Assembly (NCBI GenBank): GCA_019057865.1
Contig: JAHLWP010000001.1
Coordinates: 124,001-188,000 of the forward strand
Length of the DNA stretch: 64,000 nucleotides
From: Promethearchaeota archaeon
Lineage (GTDB): Archaea > Asgardarchaeota > Lokiarchaeia > Sigyniarchaeales > SOKP01
Reading direction: 5' to 3'
The notes below the pieces were generated by a model. That model searched no databases, was not told the origin of the DNA, and saw only the letters and a program-made list of their open reading frames with translations. The translations under genes were made by a program, and so were the position numbers. Positions 1-8,284 of the stretch are shown one piece after another; the first letter of the stretch is position 1, and each line of letters opens with the position of its first letter.

Positions 1-714
1 GGATTTATACAACTCTGCATGACCAACTTCTTTAATATCCTGCAAATAATTTATTGTATAATCCTCTTCCCGTTTTAAATATGTTTTGTCTTTAGTTTTG
101 TGATCCTTATCCAAGAATACATCGATTTTTAAAACTTTTTGATCCAAACGGCTTGGCATCTCCGGCATCAAATTAAAAGTAAAAATTAAGTCAGGATCAG
201 AAATATTTTTTGCATCGATAACAAAAAGTAAGTTTGGCTCAGATACAGCAAGGAAACTCTCTAATGAATGAAATAAGTCATCAATTTTTATATTTATCTT
301 ATTTTTTCTATCATCATTAAAAGCACTACAATCACTAATCTTAGGAAGGAGAAATTTTTCTTTACCGCGAAATGCAAGGCTAACCTCATTAGGATTCAAA
401 TAATTCTTAATAATTGAATCATCTTTTTCCAAAATAAAATTATTTGAAATTGGATCAGTTTTAACATAAATTATTAATGACCCTGCTGAGATTAAATTAA
501 TTTTTTGATAATAAATTTTAAAAATTGGATTGTAAGGTAAATTAATTATTTCTTTAGTACCACCAAGACCAATTTGGGCTAAAATATTTGATGGTACTTG
601 GCTTGTTAATGTGAATAACAAAAAGGGTCTGAAATTTTCTAATTCTATGAAATTTGTAAAATCTTTTAAATACTCGCTTACTAAATTGATTTTATCTAAA
701 AGTTCTTCACTCAT
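1..714 (-). CDS. Hypothetical protein, 3' end beyond window
   Basis: An open frame on the minus strand begins with ATG at 712-714 (first residues MSEELLDKINLVSEYLKDF) and runs without a stop for 238 codons to the window edge, so the C-terminus is missing. The visible part is a mixed alpha/beta sequence rich in Lys, Asn and Ile, with no signal peptide, membrane segment or cysteine motif. I do not recognise the family. Codon use matches the neighbours, which supports a real cytosolic protein. It lies upstream of, and on the same strand as, nothing else in the window; the next gene (DtxR-like) is also on the minus strand, 64 bases away, so the two could be cotranscribed. Confidence 0.75.
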   Translation of the reverse strand, partial: MSEELLDKINLVSEYLKDFTNFIELENFRPFLLFTLTSQVPSNILAQIGLGGTKEIINLPYNPIFKIYYQKINLISAGSLIIYVKTDPISNNFILEKDDSIIKNYLNPNEVSLAFRGKEKFLLPKISDCSAFNDDRKNKINIKIDDLFHSLESFLAVSEPNLLFVIDAKNISDPDLIFTFNLMPEMPSRLDQKVLKIDVFLDKDHKTKDKTYLKREEDYTINYLQDIKEVGHAELYKS

Positions 715-778
715 ATTTACTCAATTGAAAAATCCATTTAAAGTTGATAAATCAAAGAATTAAGAATTACAATTAAAT

Positions 779-1195
779 TTATCCCAAATAGTTTGATAAA
801 AATTTCTTTAAAGAATTTTTAACATCTGTAGAAATATGATGTTCAATTTCACACGAGATTTTTTCAACTAAATCCATATCATCAATCTTTAAAACTTTTT
901 CAAAAAAGGCATATAGTAGATCATGAGTTTCATTCAACTGGATAGCTATTCTTTTTCCTTTTTCAGTTAATCTGATAGCTCTTCTAGGTTTCCATAAAAT
1001 TAAACCTGCTCGTTGAAGTTTCTCAAGCATGCCAGTAACACTTGCCGGTTTTACATTTAAATTTTCAGCGAGCTCTTTATTAGAAACCCAACCACCTCGT
1101 TTTTTATGTGATATAATGTATATCTCATCTAGATATCGTTGATAGCTTTCAGGGATATCTGATATATTTATATCATCTTTGCTATTGTTCGCCAT
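779..1195 (-). CDS. DtxR/MntR-family metal-dependent transcriptional regulator
   Basis: The 138-residue product has the DtxR layout: an N-terminal winged helix-turn-helix (about residues 10-75, with ELAENLNVKPASVTGMLEKL as the recognition region) followed by a helical dimerisation and metal-binding domain. Candidate ligands are His91 in NETHD and Cys115, Glu118 and His119 in CEIEHH; these match the conserved Cys/Glu-x2-Glu-His pattern of DtxR and MntR. There is no C-terminal SH3 domain, so it is of the short MntR-like kind. Such proteins repress metal uptake genes when Fe(II) or Mn(II) is bound. It is divergent from the PhnN-like kinase gene, and a small palindrome lies between them. The metal specificity cannot be told from the sequence. 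Confidence 0.88.
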   Translation of the reverse strand: MANNSKDDINISDIPESYQRYLDEIYIISHKKRGGWVSNKELAENLNVKPASVTGMLEKLQRAGLILWKPRRAIRLTEKGKRIAIQLNETHDLLYAFFEKVLKIDDMDLVEKISCEIEHHISTDVKNSLKKFLSNYLG

Positions 1196-1311
1196 ATTAT
1201 TTTAAAATTACTAAATGATTGTAATTATGCAAGAATGATAACATAAAATATTCATAAAAATCTTTTCAATATTACATCTAAAGAATTTTATAAATATAAT
1301 TATATATATTA

Positions 1312-1330
1312 GTTTTAATAGTACTAAAAC
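1312..1330. promoter_or_regulatory. Possible operator, imperfect palindrome
   Basis: GTTTTA and TAAAAC form an inverted repeat around a core that includes the perfect palindrome TAGTACTA (1319-1326). It sits just after an AT-rich TATA-like stretch (about 1290-1310) and about 20 bases before the kinase start, in the region shared with the divergent DtxR-type gene. DtxR-family operators are short palindromes, so this is a reasonable candidate, but AT-rich intergenic DNA gives many chance palindromes. Confidence 0.25.
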
Positions 1331-1349
1331 GAATTATTTTTAAATAAAA

Positions 1350-1925
1350 ATGGTAAAAAATTTTCCAGGTACATTAATTTTAGTCGTTGGAAATTCTGGA
1401 TCTGGGAAAGATTCAATTATTAATGGAGTATCAGAAAAATATCCTTTAGATTTAAAGAAAATTTATATTGTAAAAAGGTACATTACTAGACCACCCTCTG
1501 AAACTGAGAATAATTACTTGATAGGTTCAGAAGAATTTAATGAGATGAGTAAACAAGGAGAATTTGCTTTACAGTGGCATATTTATGGATTAGATTATGG
1601 TGTCCCTATAGAAATAGAAGAATGGCTTAAAAAGGGACATATAGTAATAGTCAATGTTAGCAGAACAATCATTAATGACGCAAGAAAAAAATATAAGAAC
1701 CTCAAGGTTGTATTTATAGAAGTTCCTTTTGAAACTACTCTCCAACGTTTAAAAAGTAGAGAAAGAGAAAGCGAACAAGGATTGAAGGAAAGAATAGAAA
1801 GAGCCAGAAACAATCAAAAATTTCTTGAAGCAGACTTTGAAATTGATAATTCTGGGGATCTTGATGAAGCCATCAATCAATTTTTAAATTATGTTATAAG
1901 TATAGTAAAAGACAATAAACATTAA
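1350..1925 (+). CDS. phnN: PhnN-like ribose 1,5-bisphosphate phosphokinase (guanylate-kinase fold)
   Basis: The 191-residue protein has a Walker A motif GNSGSGKDS (residues 14-22) and the RYITRP segment and WHxYGLxYGV block typical of PhnN, followed by VNVSR and a basic lid region (RLKSRERE). PhnN phosphorylates ribose 1,5-bisphosphate to PRPP. In bacteria it belongs to phosphonate catabolism, but no C-P lyase genes are present here. In archaea ribose 1,5-bisphosphate is an intermediate of nucleoside monophosphate degradation by AMP phosphorylase and R15P isomerase, so a PRPP salvage role is a reasonable inference. Guanylate kinase is the main alternative; the KDS after the P-loop and the YITR motif favour PhnN. 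The start ATG follows an AT-rich promoter with a very short leader. Confidence 0.8.
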   Translation: MVKNFPGTLILVVGNSGSGKDSIINGVSEKYPLDLKKIYIVKRYITRPPSETENNYLIGSEEFNEMSKQGEFALQWHIYGLDYGVPIEIEEWLKKGHIVIVNVSRTIINDARKKYKNLKVVFIEVPFETTLQRLKSRERESEQGLKERIERARNNQKFLEADFEIDNSGDLDEAINQFLNYVISIVKDNKH

Positions 1926-1992
1926 ATAATGAATAAAATTTTTTTAGAAGGAAATACTATCAATATTACTTTTTTATCCTCTTTTAAACATT

Positions 1993-2095
1993 GGCCGGGT
2001 TCGTCTAGTGGTAAGGATTGGGGACTGTGAATCCCTAGAGGTTTAAGATCTATTCTATTACCGGGGAAAGACGGGTTCAATTCCCGTACCCGGCC
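1993..2095 (+). tRNA. tRNA-His (GTG) with ~29-nt intron in the variable region
   Basis: The acceptor arms GCCGGGT (1994-2000) and ACCCGGC (2088-2094) pair fully; an encoded G at 1993 faces C73 at 2095, the tRNA-His identity pair. The D-arm is 2003-2018. The anticodon stem (2020-2024 with 2032-2036) closes a 7-base loop with anticodon GTG at 2027-2029. The T-arm is ACGGG (2071-2075), loop TTCAATT and CCCGT. Between the anticodon stem and T-stem are 34 bases instead of about 5, so an intron of about 29 bases must lie at or near position 43/44 and not at the usual 37/38 site. The bases TCCC (2032-2035) could pair with GGGA (2064-2067), compatible with a bulge-helix-bulge in the precursor. Exact splice points are not resolved. 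CCA is not encoded. Confidence 0.9.
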
Positions 2096-2247
2096 CTCCT
2101 TAATTTTTATTAAGACTCTATTTAATACATCATATTTATATGTACTTTTTATAATCAAGGTTTGAAAAATTGGAAAATTAAAATCAAAGCACTCATTTTA
2201 TTTAATCGCTAATTTGCAGTTACACAAAAGTTGAGTTATTTTAAATA

Positions 2248-2700
2248 ATGCTTTTAGAAGAAGATAAGCTTCGAGACATACCAGGTTGGAAAAAAGACGC
2301 TCCTATTCCAATTTGCATGGGCGGAGATTATCGTGCTTTAACTTTTTGTTGTAAAACAGGATATTCTTTAACTTTCAGTTTTAAGTGTAAAAGAGACAAA
2401 GTTTTAAATGAATTAAATCTTTCAGCAAAAGAGTTTATAAAAATTAAGGAGGATTTTTCTAAAAAAAACGGTTGGGATTCGGAAATTGTGTGTTTTGGCT
2501 CAATATCGTATTGTTGTATGAGACGTGGAGGTTGTCCTAGGCGTGATGTCGCTTTAAGCATTAGATATCCTAAAAAATCCAAAGAAGAATTTATGAGAAT
2601 TTACTTTCAAAAGAAGAAAGAGTTATCAAAAAGGATTTTAGAGAGTATTAAGAATTATAAAGGAAAGGAGAAAGTAAAACCTTACTTGGACTTGTTTTGA
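2248..2700 (+). CDS. Cysteine-rich protein resembling methanogenesis marker 9
   Basis: The 150-residue protein carries a conserved-looking N-terminal block, PICMGGDYRALTFCCKTGY, then SFKCKRD, VCFGSISYCCMRRGGCPRRD. The spacing of at least nine cysteines suggests an Fe-S or zinc site. I recall the C-x-GGDxRALTFCC segment from the protein family called methanogenesis marker 9, which also occurs outside methanogens; this is from memory and not a database match. Function in any organism is unknown to me. It is monocistronic, downstream of tRNA-His, and its stop is TGA, showing that TGA is a normal stop here. ATG at 2248 is the only sensible start. Confidence 0.7.
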   Translation: MLLEEDKLRDIPGWKKDAPIPICMGGDYRALTFCCKTGYSLTFSFKCKRDKVLNELNLSAKEFIKIKEDFSKKNGWDSEIVCFGSISYCCMRRGGCPRRDVALSIRYPKKSKEEFMRIYFQKKKELSKRILESIKNYKGKEKVKPYLDLF

Positions 2701-2713
2701 AAAATCTATGCTT

Positions 2714-2995
2714 TTAGGATATAAACTCAGATTTTAATGATTTAAAAAGTACTTTATGCTCTTTCTTAGTTAAATCCTTAATCTTTTTCCCCCTTTTATG
2801 TAAATGATCAGGATTATCTATCATAAGTAAGTTCAATAGGAAAAGTAAACAATTTTTAGCTTTAAAATTATTATGATTGATTGAGAAATCATTCATTAAT
2901 TTAATCATATATGTTACTGTCCAAAGCTCTGAGAAACTTTTCGACCTATTAATATTATGATTATAAAAATCTAATATCTCGTCAAAGCAATCCAC
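2714..2995 (-). CDS. Hypothetical small helical protein
   Basis: A 93-codon open frame with an ATG start, predicted to be mostly helical and basic at its C-terminus (KRGKKIKDLTKKEHK). It contains no signal, membrane span or known motif. It is convergent with the cysteine-rich gene, with only 13 bases between the stops. The amino acid composition resembles that of neighbours, so it is probably real, but I cannot name a family. Confidence 0.5.
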   Translation of the reverse strand: MDCFDEILDFYNHNINRSKSFSELWTVTYMIKLMNDFSINHNNFKAKNCLLFLLNLLMIDNPDHLHKRGKKIKDLTKKEHKVLFKSLKSEFIS

Positions 2996-3145
2996 TTTTT
3001 ATCACTTATATATATTCCATTAGCAAATCTTAAAAGTTTTGTGGTTTTACTTCAAAGTTAAACTACTAAATTATACAGAGATTAATGAACATATTAATAA
3101 CTAATTAAATATGAAATTCCTTTTTGTCTGGAGAATTATAGGAAA

Positions 3146-3154
3146 TTTTAAATA
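3146..3154 (+). promoter_or_regulatory. TATA-box-like element for small ORF
   Basis: TTTTAAATA lies 27-35 bases before the ATG at 3181. With the archaeal TATA box normally centred near -26, transcription would begin at or just before the start codon, giving a leaderless message. This supports the small open frame that follows. Confidence 0.35.
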
Positions 3155-3180
3155 GTTGTTTTAATAAATATTTTCTTAAG

Positions 3181-3339
3181 ATGATTTTAGAGGAAGTTCC
3201 TTCACACCCATTCAGAGATGATATTTATATAAACTCAGTTATTACTCCTTATGATGAGGTTAAAAATAGCGATAAAATGATGGTTAAAAGGATCTTATTG
3301 AAAGAAATCGCTACAAAGGAGTTAAAAGTAATTGCATAA
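3181..3339 (+). CDS. Small hypothetical protein, 52 residues
   Basis: An ATG-initiated frame encodes MILEEVPSHPFRDDIYINSV... and ends at TAA 3337-3339. A TATA-like box stands at the right distance for a leaderless transcript, and the sequence is acidic at the N-terminus and basic at the C-terminus, with no low-complexity run. It resembles no family I know. The evidence is the promoter spacing and the absence of any other gene in the 3000-3389 gap; an untranslated RNA or chance frame remains possible. Confidence 0.45.
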   Translation: MILEEVPSHPFRDDIYINSVITPYDEVKNSDKMMVKRILLKEIATKELKVIA

Positions 3340-3389
3340 TAATTAACTCCTTCTAAATTTTAAACCTATAAAAATAAAAAAAAAGAAAA

Positions 3390-4418
3390 TTATTTCTTAT
3401 TAATTCTTATAAAGATTAGAGGAAGTATATAAGTTAACACAAAAGCTATGAAAGCATAACGACCGAATCTATAAAAAACACTATTAATTTCTAGTAGATA
3501 CTCAAGTGGTATGAATATAGCCATTAGAATTACTAATCCAATAACTACATTAAGCAGTTTTTGTTTATTCCTCAACTCTTTTGGTTCATATTTAATGTAT
3601 TCATTTTCTAACAGATAGCCAACACCTAATCCTAATATTACTCCTCCTACTTGAGCAAATGCTCCAGCATCTGGGAAATGATCAACTTGATCTTTAGGTA
3701 CTAAACCTAATCCAGCTCTCGGAAATAATAAGGTTGGAATCACAAATAGTAAAATCGAAATAGTTATTGTTAATATTAGTTTTATTTGAAAACTAAGCTT
3801 ATTAAATTGTATAGTAAAGATTGGTTCTAAGTATATAAATAAGAGTAAGAATCCAATACCTATTAAGAGCCCTCCAATCACATCTTGAAGATCATGTACA
3901 CCATAGAACATTCTTGATATGGCCACAAGAAATATAATTACTGAGAGAATAACTGGTACGACAGGGATACCTAAAGGTTTAGGTTTATCTTTAAATTCAT
4001 TAGCCATATATCCCCAATAACATGTTGCATTTTGTGCATGACCTGATGGGAATCCATATGATGGTTCAATAAAGCCATAGTCTTCAGCAGGATCAATATT
4101 TGTATCTGGTCTTGTGTCTTTGGGTATTTCTTTTACCAAATGGTTAAAATAATATGAGAATAATATAGGTAAGATAGTCCTTTTAGCTAATTTCTTATCA
4201 TAACCTATAAATATGATTGCAGTTAAAATTACAAAAGTAATGGCCTCACCAAGATAGGTAATAGCTCCGAATATTGTCTGGATAGTAGAACTTTCACTAT
4301 AAAATTCTTCATTAAATCCTAAAGCATAAAGTACTAATCCTACAAGGAGAATAATTAGAGCTATAGCTCCAATGATGATTAATCCATTTCTAGATAAATA
4401 TTTTTCTTTTTCAGACAT
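3390..4418 (-). CDS. PAP2-family membrane phosphatase
   Basis: The 342-residue protein has about nine hydrophobic segments. The three PAP2 phosphatase motifs are visible: a K-x-x-x-x-x-x-RP-like segment KEIPKDTRP, the PSGH motif in GFPSGHAQN, and SRMFYGVHDLQD with the catalytic His and Asp. Members dephosphorylate lipid phosphates such as undecaprenyl or polyprenyl pyrophosphate and phosphatidic acid analogues at the outer membrane face. An additional C-terminal group of about four helices after the core makes it longer than minimal PAP2 proteins. It is monocistronic. A role in recycling polyprenyl carrier lipids for glycosylation is plausible but is inference. Confidence 0.85.
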   Translation of the reverse strand: MSEKEKYLSRNGLIIIGAIALIILLVGLVLYALGFNEEFYSESSTIQTIFGAITYLGEAITFVILTAIIFIGYDKKLAKRTILPILFSYYFNHLVKEIPKDTRPDTNIDPAEDYGFIEPSYGFPSGHAQNATCYWGYMANEFKDKPKPLGIPVVPVILSVIIFLVAISRMFYGVHDLQDVIGGLLIGIGFLLLFIYLEPIFTIQFNKLSFQIKLILTITISILLFVIPTLLFPRAGLGLVPKDQVDHFPDAGAFAQVGGVILGLGVGYLLENEYIKYEPKELRNKQKLLNVVIGLVILMAIFIPLEYLLEINSVFYRFGRYAFIAFVLTYILPLIFIRINKK

Positions 4419-4570
4419 CTTAAAGATCCAAATTTTAATTAAATTAGATTATATTTGATAAAGATGATAATATAGTTAATAAAGATTAATATCTAATTTT
4501 TTCAAGTTCAATTGAACTTTATTAAAATTAAGTTCTTTCCTTAGTGTATTTTCTATTAATTATTAACTAA

Positions 4571-5206
4571 TTAATCAATCTTAATTTTTTTATGTTTTTC
4601 ATCAACTTTTTTGAGTTCAATTTCGAGGATACCATTGCTATACCTTGCTTTGGCATAATCTGAATTAATTGTTGATGGTAATTCAACTTCTTTATAATAA
4701 TGTCTATTAGCATTTTCTTTAGTAGAAATTGTTATACTATGAATTGTTGCTTTAAGTTCAATATCTTCTCGATCAACTCCTGGCATTTCAGCTATTACGA
4801 TAATAATGTCTTCTTCTTCATTGACTTCTACTAAAGGCTCTCTTTTTGATTTTACAACTGGTTTCCCAGAAGATGAGGTTGGTTCAAGATTTCCAAAAGA
4901 ATCAATCGTTGGTTTGCCATCAGGACCGATATTTATGTTAAAACCGTACATTATTGGAAAACCAAATTTTGATTTATTTTTCATAAATTCTTTTACAATA
5001 TCTTCTGGAGATAGATTCTGAAACTCTGGTGGGAAGCTTTTTGAAATTTTATTATAAATATCTCGAATTATATTTTTGAAATCCTTATGCTTAAACAATT
5101 TATTTGGGTCAATCATGAATCTACTTGGATCTTCAAAAAATTTGAAAAAATCAAAGGGTTCTTCTTCTTCTTCATTTTCGTCATCATCTTCATTTTTTTT
5201 AGGCAC
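4571..5206 (-). CDS. Hsp20/alpha-crystallin small heat shock protein
   Basis: The 211-residue protein has an alpha-crystallin domain from about residue 115 onward: VEVNEEEDIIIVIAEMPGV, then EDIELKATIHSITIST and the closing strand YSNGILEIELKK with the G-x-L motif. The N-terminus is unusual: a very acidic stretch (DEDDENEEEEEP) followed by helices containing repeated Phe and Pro, typical of chaperone oligomerisation arms. It prevents aggregation of unfolded proteins in the cytosol. It has its own promoter region, divergent from the ATPase gene at 5401. No heat-shock operator could be recognised. Confidence 0.9.
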   Translation of the reverse strand: MPKKNEDDDENEEEEEPFDFFKFFEDPSRFMIDPNKLFKHKDFKNIIRDIYNKISKSFPPEFQNLSPEDIVKEFMKNKSKFGFPIMYGFNINIGPDGKPTIDSFGNLEPTSSSGKPVVKSKREPLVEVNEEEDIIIVIAEMPGVDREDIELKATIHSITISTKENANRHYYKEVELPSTINSDYAKARYSNGILEIELKKVDEKHKKIKID

Positions 5207-5400
5207 TCTTTATCATCTCCTTAGTATTTTTGATTATCTTATTATCAAATAAATTTAATAGGTAAAATTATTAATTAAATATTATAATAGCTAGAAACTA
5301 AATAGATTATATGCTATTAAAAATTGTTTATGTTAATAAATTTAATTTATATCAAATAAAAATTAGATAATATCATAAAATCAAGAGGAAATCGAAACCT

Positions 5401-7233
5401 ATGTATAGTGAGCTGTCAGATGACGATAAAAATATGTATCTCGACGTCCTCCGAGAAGCACCAATCCTTCCCTTCTCAAATTTCGTCAGTAGGGGCAATA
5501 TCCCAGACCGTATTGATATAGCTAGACCTAGGAGCTATATAGACAGAGAAGTATATAGATTAGTGCGCCAGACTTACCGAGATCGAAGTAGCAGGTTAAT
5601 CCCTATCCTAGGATCAGCTGGAACTGGAAAGACCCACGCATATCATTCTTTCAAGGACAAGGAAAGAGAAAACAAAAAAAAAATGGAAAGTGCTATAGAA
5701 TCACAAGAGATAGAAGTAGGTCAATTAGAACCTGTAAATTGGACTATTGTTTATGTTCCAAGTCCTCCAGCAAGTATACGTGTCCTCCTTCATGTTTATA
5801 CTTGTATAATTGAAGAATGCGGACCTGAACTCTTAGACATTGTTTCTGAAAAATTAATTGAAAAATGGGGGGGTAAAAAAGCTGGATTGTTCCAAAAACC
5901 TAAAATTGATGAAGTAATACAAAAAGGAATTAGAGAATTTCCAGGTGTTTTTGCTGATTGTGTAAAAACATTAGTTACATATCAACTCGATAAGAACAAA
6001 AAAGCATTAGCAGAGAGATGGCTTCTTGGAGAAGATTTGCAAGATGAGGATTTAAGCGAACTTGGTATTAATTCTGTACTAGAGGAGGATGACACCTGTT
6101 TATCGATGATTAAAATTATCACGGAGAATTTAGATAGGGTTCTTATTCTCTATTTTGATGAAATTGAATCCCCATATAGAATGCTCGGAGAAGTAGCAGA
6201 GCGCAAATTCCTAGAAATATTAAAGAGATTATATAATGAAGTTAAAGGTCTTGTAATTACAATTGCAGTATTAAAAGAGATTTGGCCAAGAATTATTGAA
6301 ATTGCTGATGCTCCACTAAGATCACGAATGGAACCTGAACAAGATTTAAAACCATTTAGTTTAAACGATTTAAAAATATTTTTCTCAAAATCCATGGAAG
6401 CATTTTGGGAGGAAAATAACTTGAATCCTCCTTTATATCCATTATTTCCATTAAACGAGAAATTATTAGAAATGATATATGACAAAACGCAAGGTAATCC
6501 AAGAAATTCTATAAAACTATGTAGAAGATTTATAGATAAAGTGGTTATGGATGAAATGACTGTAGATGAACTTCTGAAGGTCGGTGCGGAAATTGTTGCA
6601 ACAGCTAGACCTCCAACTGAAGTTGAAGAAGAAGCAATAGACTTTTCAAAACCGAGAGAAATTATTAAAAAAACAATTGAAGACATTTTAGCTGAGGAGG
6701 AATATTCCATAGATGTAAATCCTCAATCTATTGCTGGTGCTACTTTAAAATGCATAAATATGATAGGAGAAGAAAAAGGAAAGAAATTCAAGACGCAAAT
6801 GGAATTTAAATTCAAGCTTGGAAAAAGAGCACAAACTTTAGCAGCTTTAATTCAAGCTGAAGGTAGAAAATGGGGTATAGAGATACCATCTATTAAAACC
6901 TTCGATCGAAGTGCGGGAGTAGCGGGATATTATGCAGCAAAACGATTAAAAGATGCAATTGATCAAAAAGCAATTGATGAAGCTTTATTAATTGTACCAA
7001 CTGGCAGTAGTGGAGTAAAATTTGAAAGTATTTTACAAAACAACCCCGCTATTCATAAAATTGAGTTAAACAATGAACTTGGGGAGAGGTTAATAGAAAA
7101 TGCATTGAAGTTCCCTACAGAAGAAGGTTGGAATATCGTAAAAATAATTTTTCCAGATATTGGTGAATATTCACCTCCCGCAGTTGAAGAATCATCCACA
7201 GAGGAGAATTCTTCTGACTCGGGAAATGACTAA
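5401..7233 (+). CDS. AAA/STAND-like P-loop ATPase with C-terminal alpha/beta domain
   Basis: The 610-residue protein has Walker A GSAGTGKT near residue 70, Walker B LILYFDEIE near residue 250, and a helical lid with the segment TQGNPRNSIKLCRRFID, which resembles the sensor-2 region of Orc/Cdc6-like and STAND ATPases. After an acidic linker, residues about 450-590 form an alpha/beta domain (VAGYYAAKRLKDAID, EALLIVPTGSSG) that might be nuclease-like or a Rossmann-like sensor; I do not recognise it. It is convergent with, and overlaps by four bases, a longin-like protein, so the pair may be functionally linked. Alternatives are a replication-initiator relative or a conflict-system ATPase; neither can be settled from sequence reading. 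Confidence 0.7.
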   Translation: MYSELSDDDKNMYLDVLREAPILPFSNFVSRGNIPDRIDIARPRSYIDREVYRLVRQTYRDRSSRLIPILGSAGTGKTHAYHSFKDKERENKKKMESAIESQEIEVGQLEPVNWTIVYVPSPPASIRVLLHVYTCIIEECGPELLDIVSEKLIEKWGGKKAGLFQKPKIDEVIQKGIREFPGVFADCVKTLVTYQLDKNKKALAERWLLGEDLQDEDLSELGINSVLEEDDTCLSMIKIITENLDRVLILYFDEIESPYRMLGEVAERKFLEILKRLYNEVKGLVITIAVLKEIWPRIIEIADAPLRSRMEPEQDLKPFSLNDLKIFFSKSMEAFWEENNLNPPLYPLFPLNEKLLEMIYDKTQGNPRNSIKLCRRFIDKVVMDEMTVDELLKVGAEIVATARPPTEVEEEAIDFSKPREIIKKTIEDILAEEEYSIDVNPQSIAGATLKCINMIGEEKGKKFKTQMEFKFKLGKRAQTLAALIQAEGRKWGIEIPSIKTFDRSAGVAGYYAAKRLKDAIDQKAIDEALLIVPTGSSGVKFESILQNNPAIHKIELNNELGERLIENALKFPTEEGWNIVKIIFPDIGEYSPPAVEESSTEENSSDSGND

Positions 7234-8153
7234 ACTTTATTAAAGAGTTCTTTTATTTTTTTATCTAATCTATATAATTCTTTTGCTAATTGAGTTGCAT
7301 TATGAGTACTTTTTTTTAATTCTGTTAAAGTTTTGATTAATTCATCTTCTTCAAAAGTATTAGAAAGATATAGTAATCTATCAATTGGTTCTGCTAAATC
7401 ACCATAAAGGTACAATCGATTACTTTCTAAATCGTTAAATACTTGTTCTAAAACTTTATAGAGATCCTCACGTTCTTTTATTAAATCAGGAAAATTGCCA
7501 ACTTGTTCTGCTTTATTTTTTAAAAATGAAACGATTTCCTCTTCTTGAATCTTTGCGGCAAGTTCAGCTGCTTTAAGGAAACTCCTTTTAGCCTTCTTAT
7601 AAAACTTTTCTGTTAGGAATCGTTCTCCAAGTCTTACTTCAGCAGATAATCTTTCAGGAATTTCTTCCCCCAAATCGATTAATTCTCTAGCTTCTTGAAG
7701 TTTTTCCTCATCTAATAATTGTTTAGTTTTCTCATTAATAGTTTCTTTCACGATTGTTGGTTCTTTTAATTTCTCCATTAGACTCAAAGCAGAATTTAAT
7801 GTTTTTTTAAGTACCTCGCTCATATTTTTTTTATCACTAGTGTAATTTTGAATAACTGATTCTTCGATTTTTTGAAATAAACTTTTTAATGAAATTAGGT
7901 CTTCTCCTTCTCTTAAAATAAAGCCTAAATAAATGTTGTCCTTTTGTAGAGATTCTGCATTTACCTTGCGGAAATAATAACGAATGTTTTCTTTTCTAGC
8001 AGTAGCATCCAAAAACTCTTTAACTTTATGCTTTTCAGAGAATTCCTTTAAAATATTGGGAGGGACTTTATCGTCTATGTCTAAGTAGTATTCAGCTAAT
8101 ATATTAGGACCAAAAGATGGGTCAATTTCATATAAAAAAATTGCACTTGGCAT
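7230..8153 (-). CDS. Longin-like N-terminal domain plus helical repeat protein
   Basis: Residues 1-105 (AIFLYEIDPSFGPNILAEYY, later NIYLGFILREGEDLISLKSL) have the alternating strand-helix pattern of longin/SNARE-like domains, which are abundant in Asgard archaea. Residues 105-307 are all helical, with a TPR-like middle (RFLTEKFYKKAKRSFLKAAE) and coiled-coil ends. No membrane segment is present. Longin domains act as regulatory platforms for small GTPases and trafficking proteins in eukaryotes; the role here is unknown. The stop overlaps that of the convergent ATPase gene. The longin assignment is from pattern only. Confidence 0.6.
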   Translation of the reverse strand: MPSAIFLYEIDPSFGPNILAEYYLDIDDKVPPNILKEFSEKHKVKEFLDATARKENIRYYFRKVNAESLQKDNIYLGFILREGEDLISLKSLFQKIEESVIQNYTSDKKNMSEVLKKTLNSALSLMEKLKEPTIVKETINEKTKQLLDEEKLQEARELIDLGEEIPERLSAEVRLGERFLTEKFYKKAKRSFLKAAELAAKIQEEEIVSFLKNKAEQVGNFPDLIKEREDLYKVLEQVFNDLESNRLYLYGDLAEPIDRLLYLSNTFEEDELIKTLTELKKSTHNATQLAKELYRLDKKIKELFNKV

Positions 8154-8284
8154 TTTTCTTATTCTTCCTTCATTTTGTTTTCGTAATTAATTTAATATTA
8201 TAGAGTTAATATGCTTTTGATTTTAAATTTTTATTTGATCTAAATAATTTAGGTAATATCTAAAATAAACATAGGTGGTAAATA

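Noticed and set aside
1922..2158. Minus-strand 78-codon open frame
   Set aside because: It lies antisense across tRNA-His and has no independent support.
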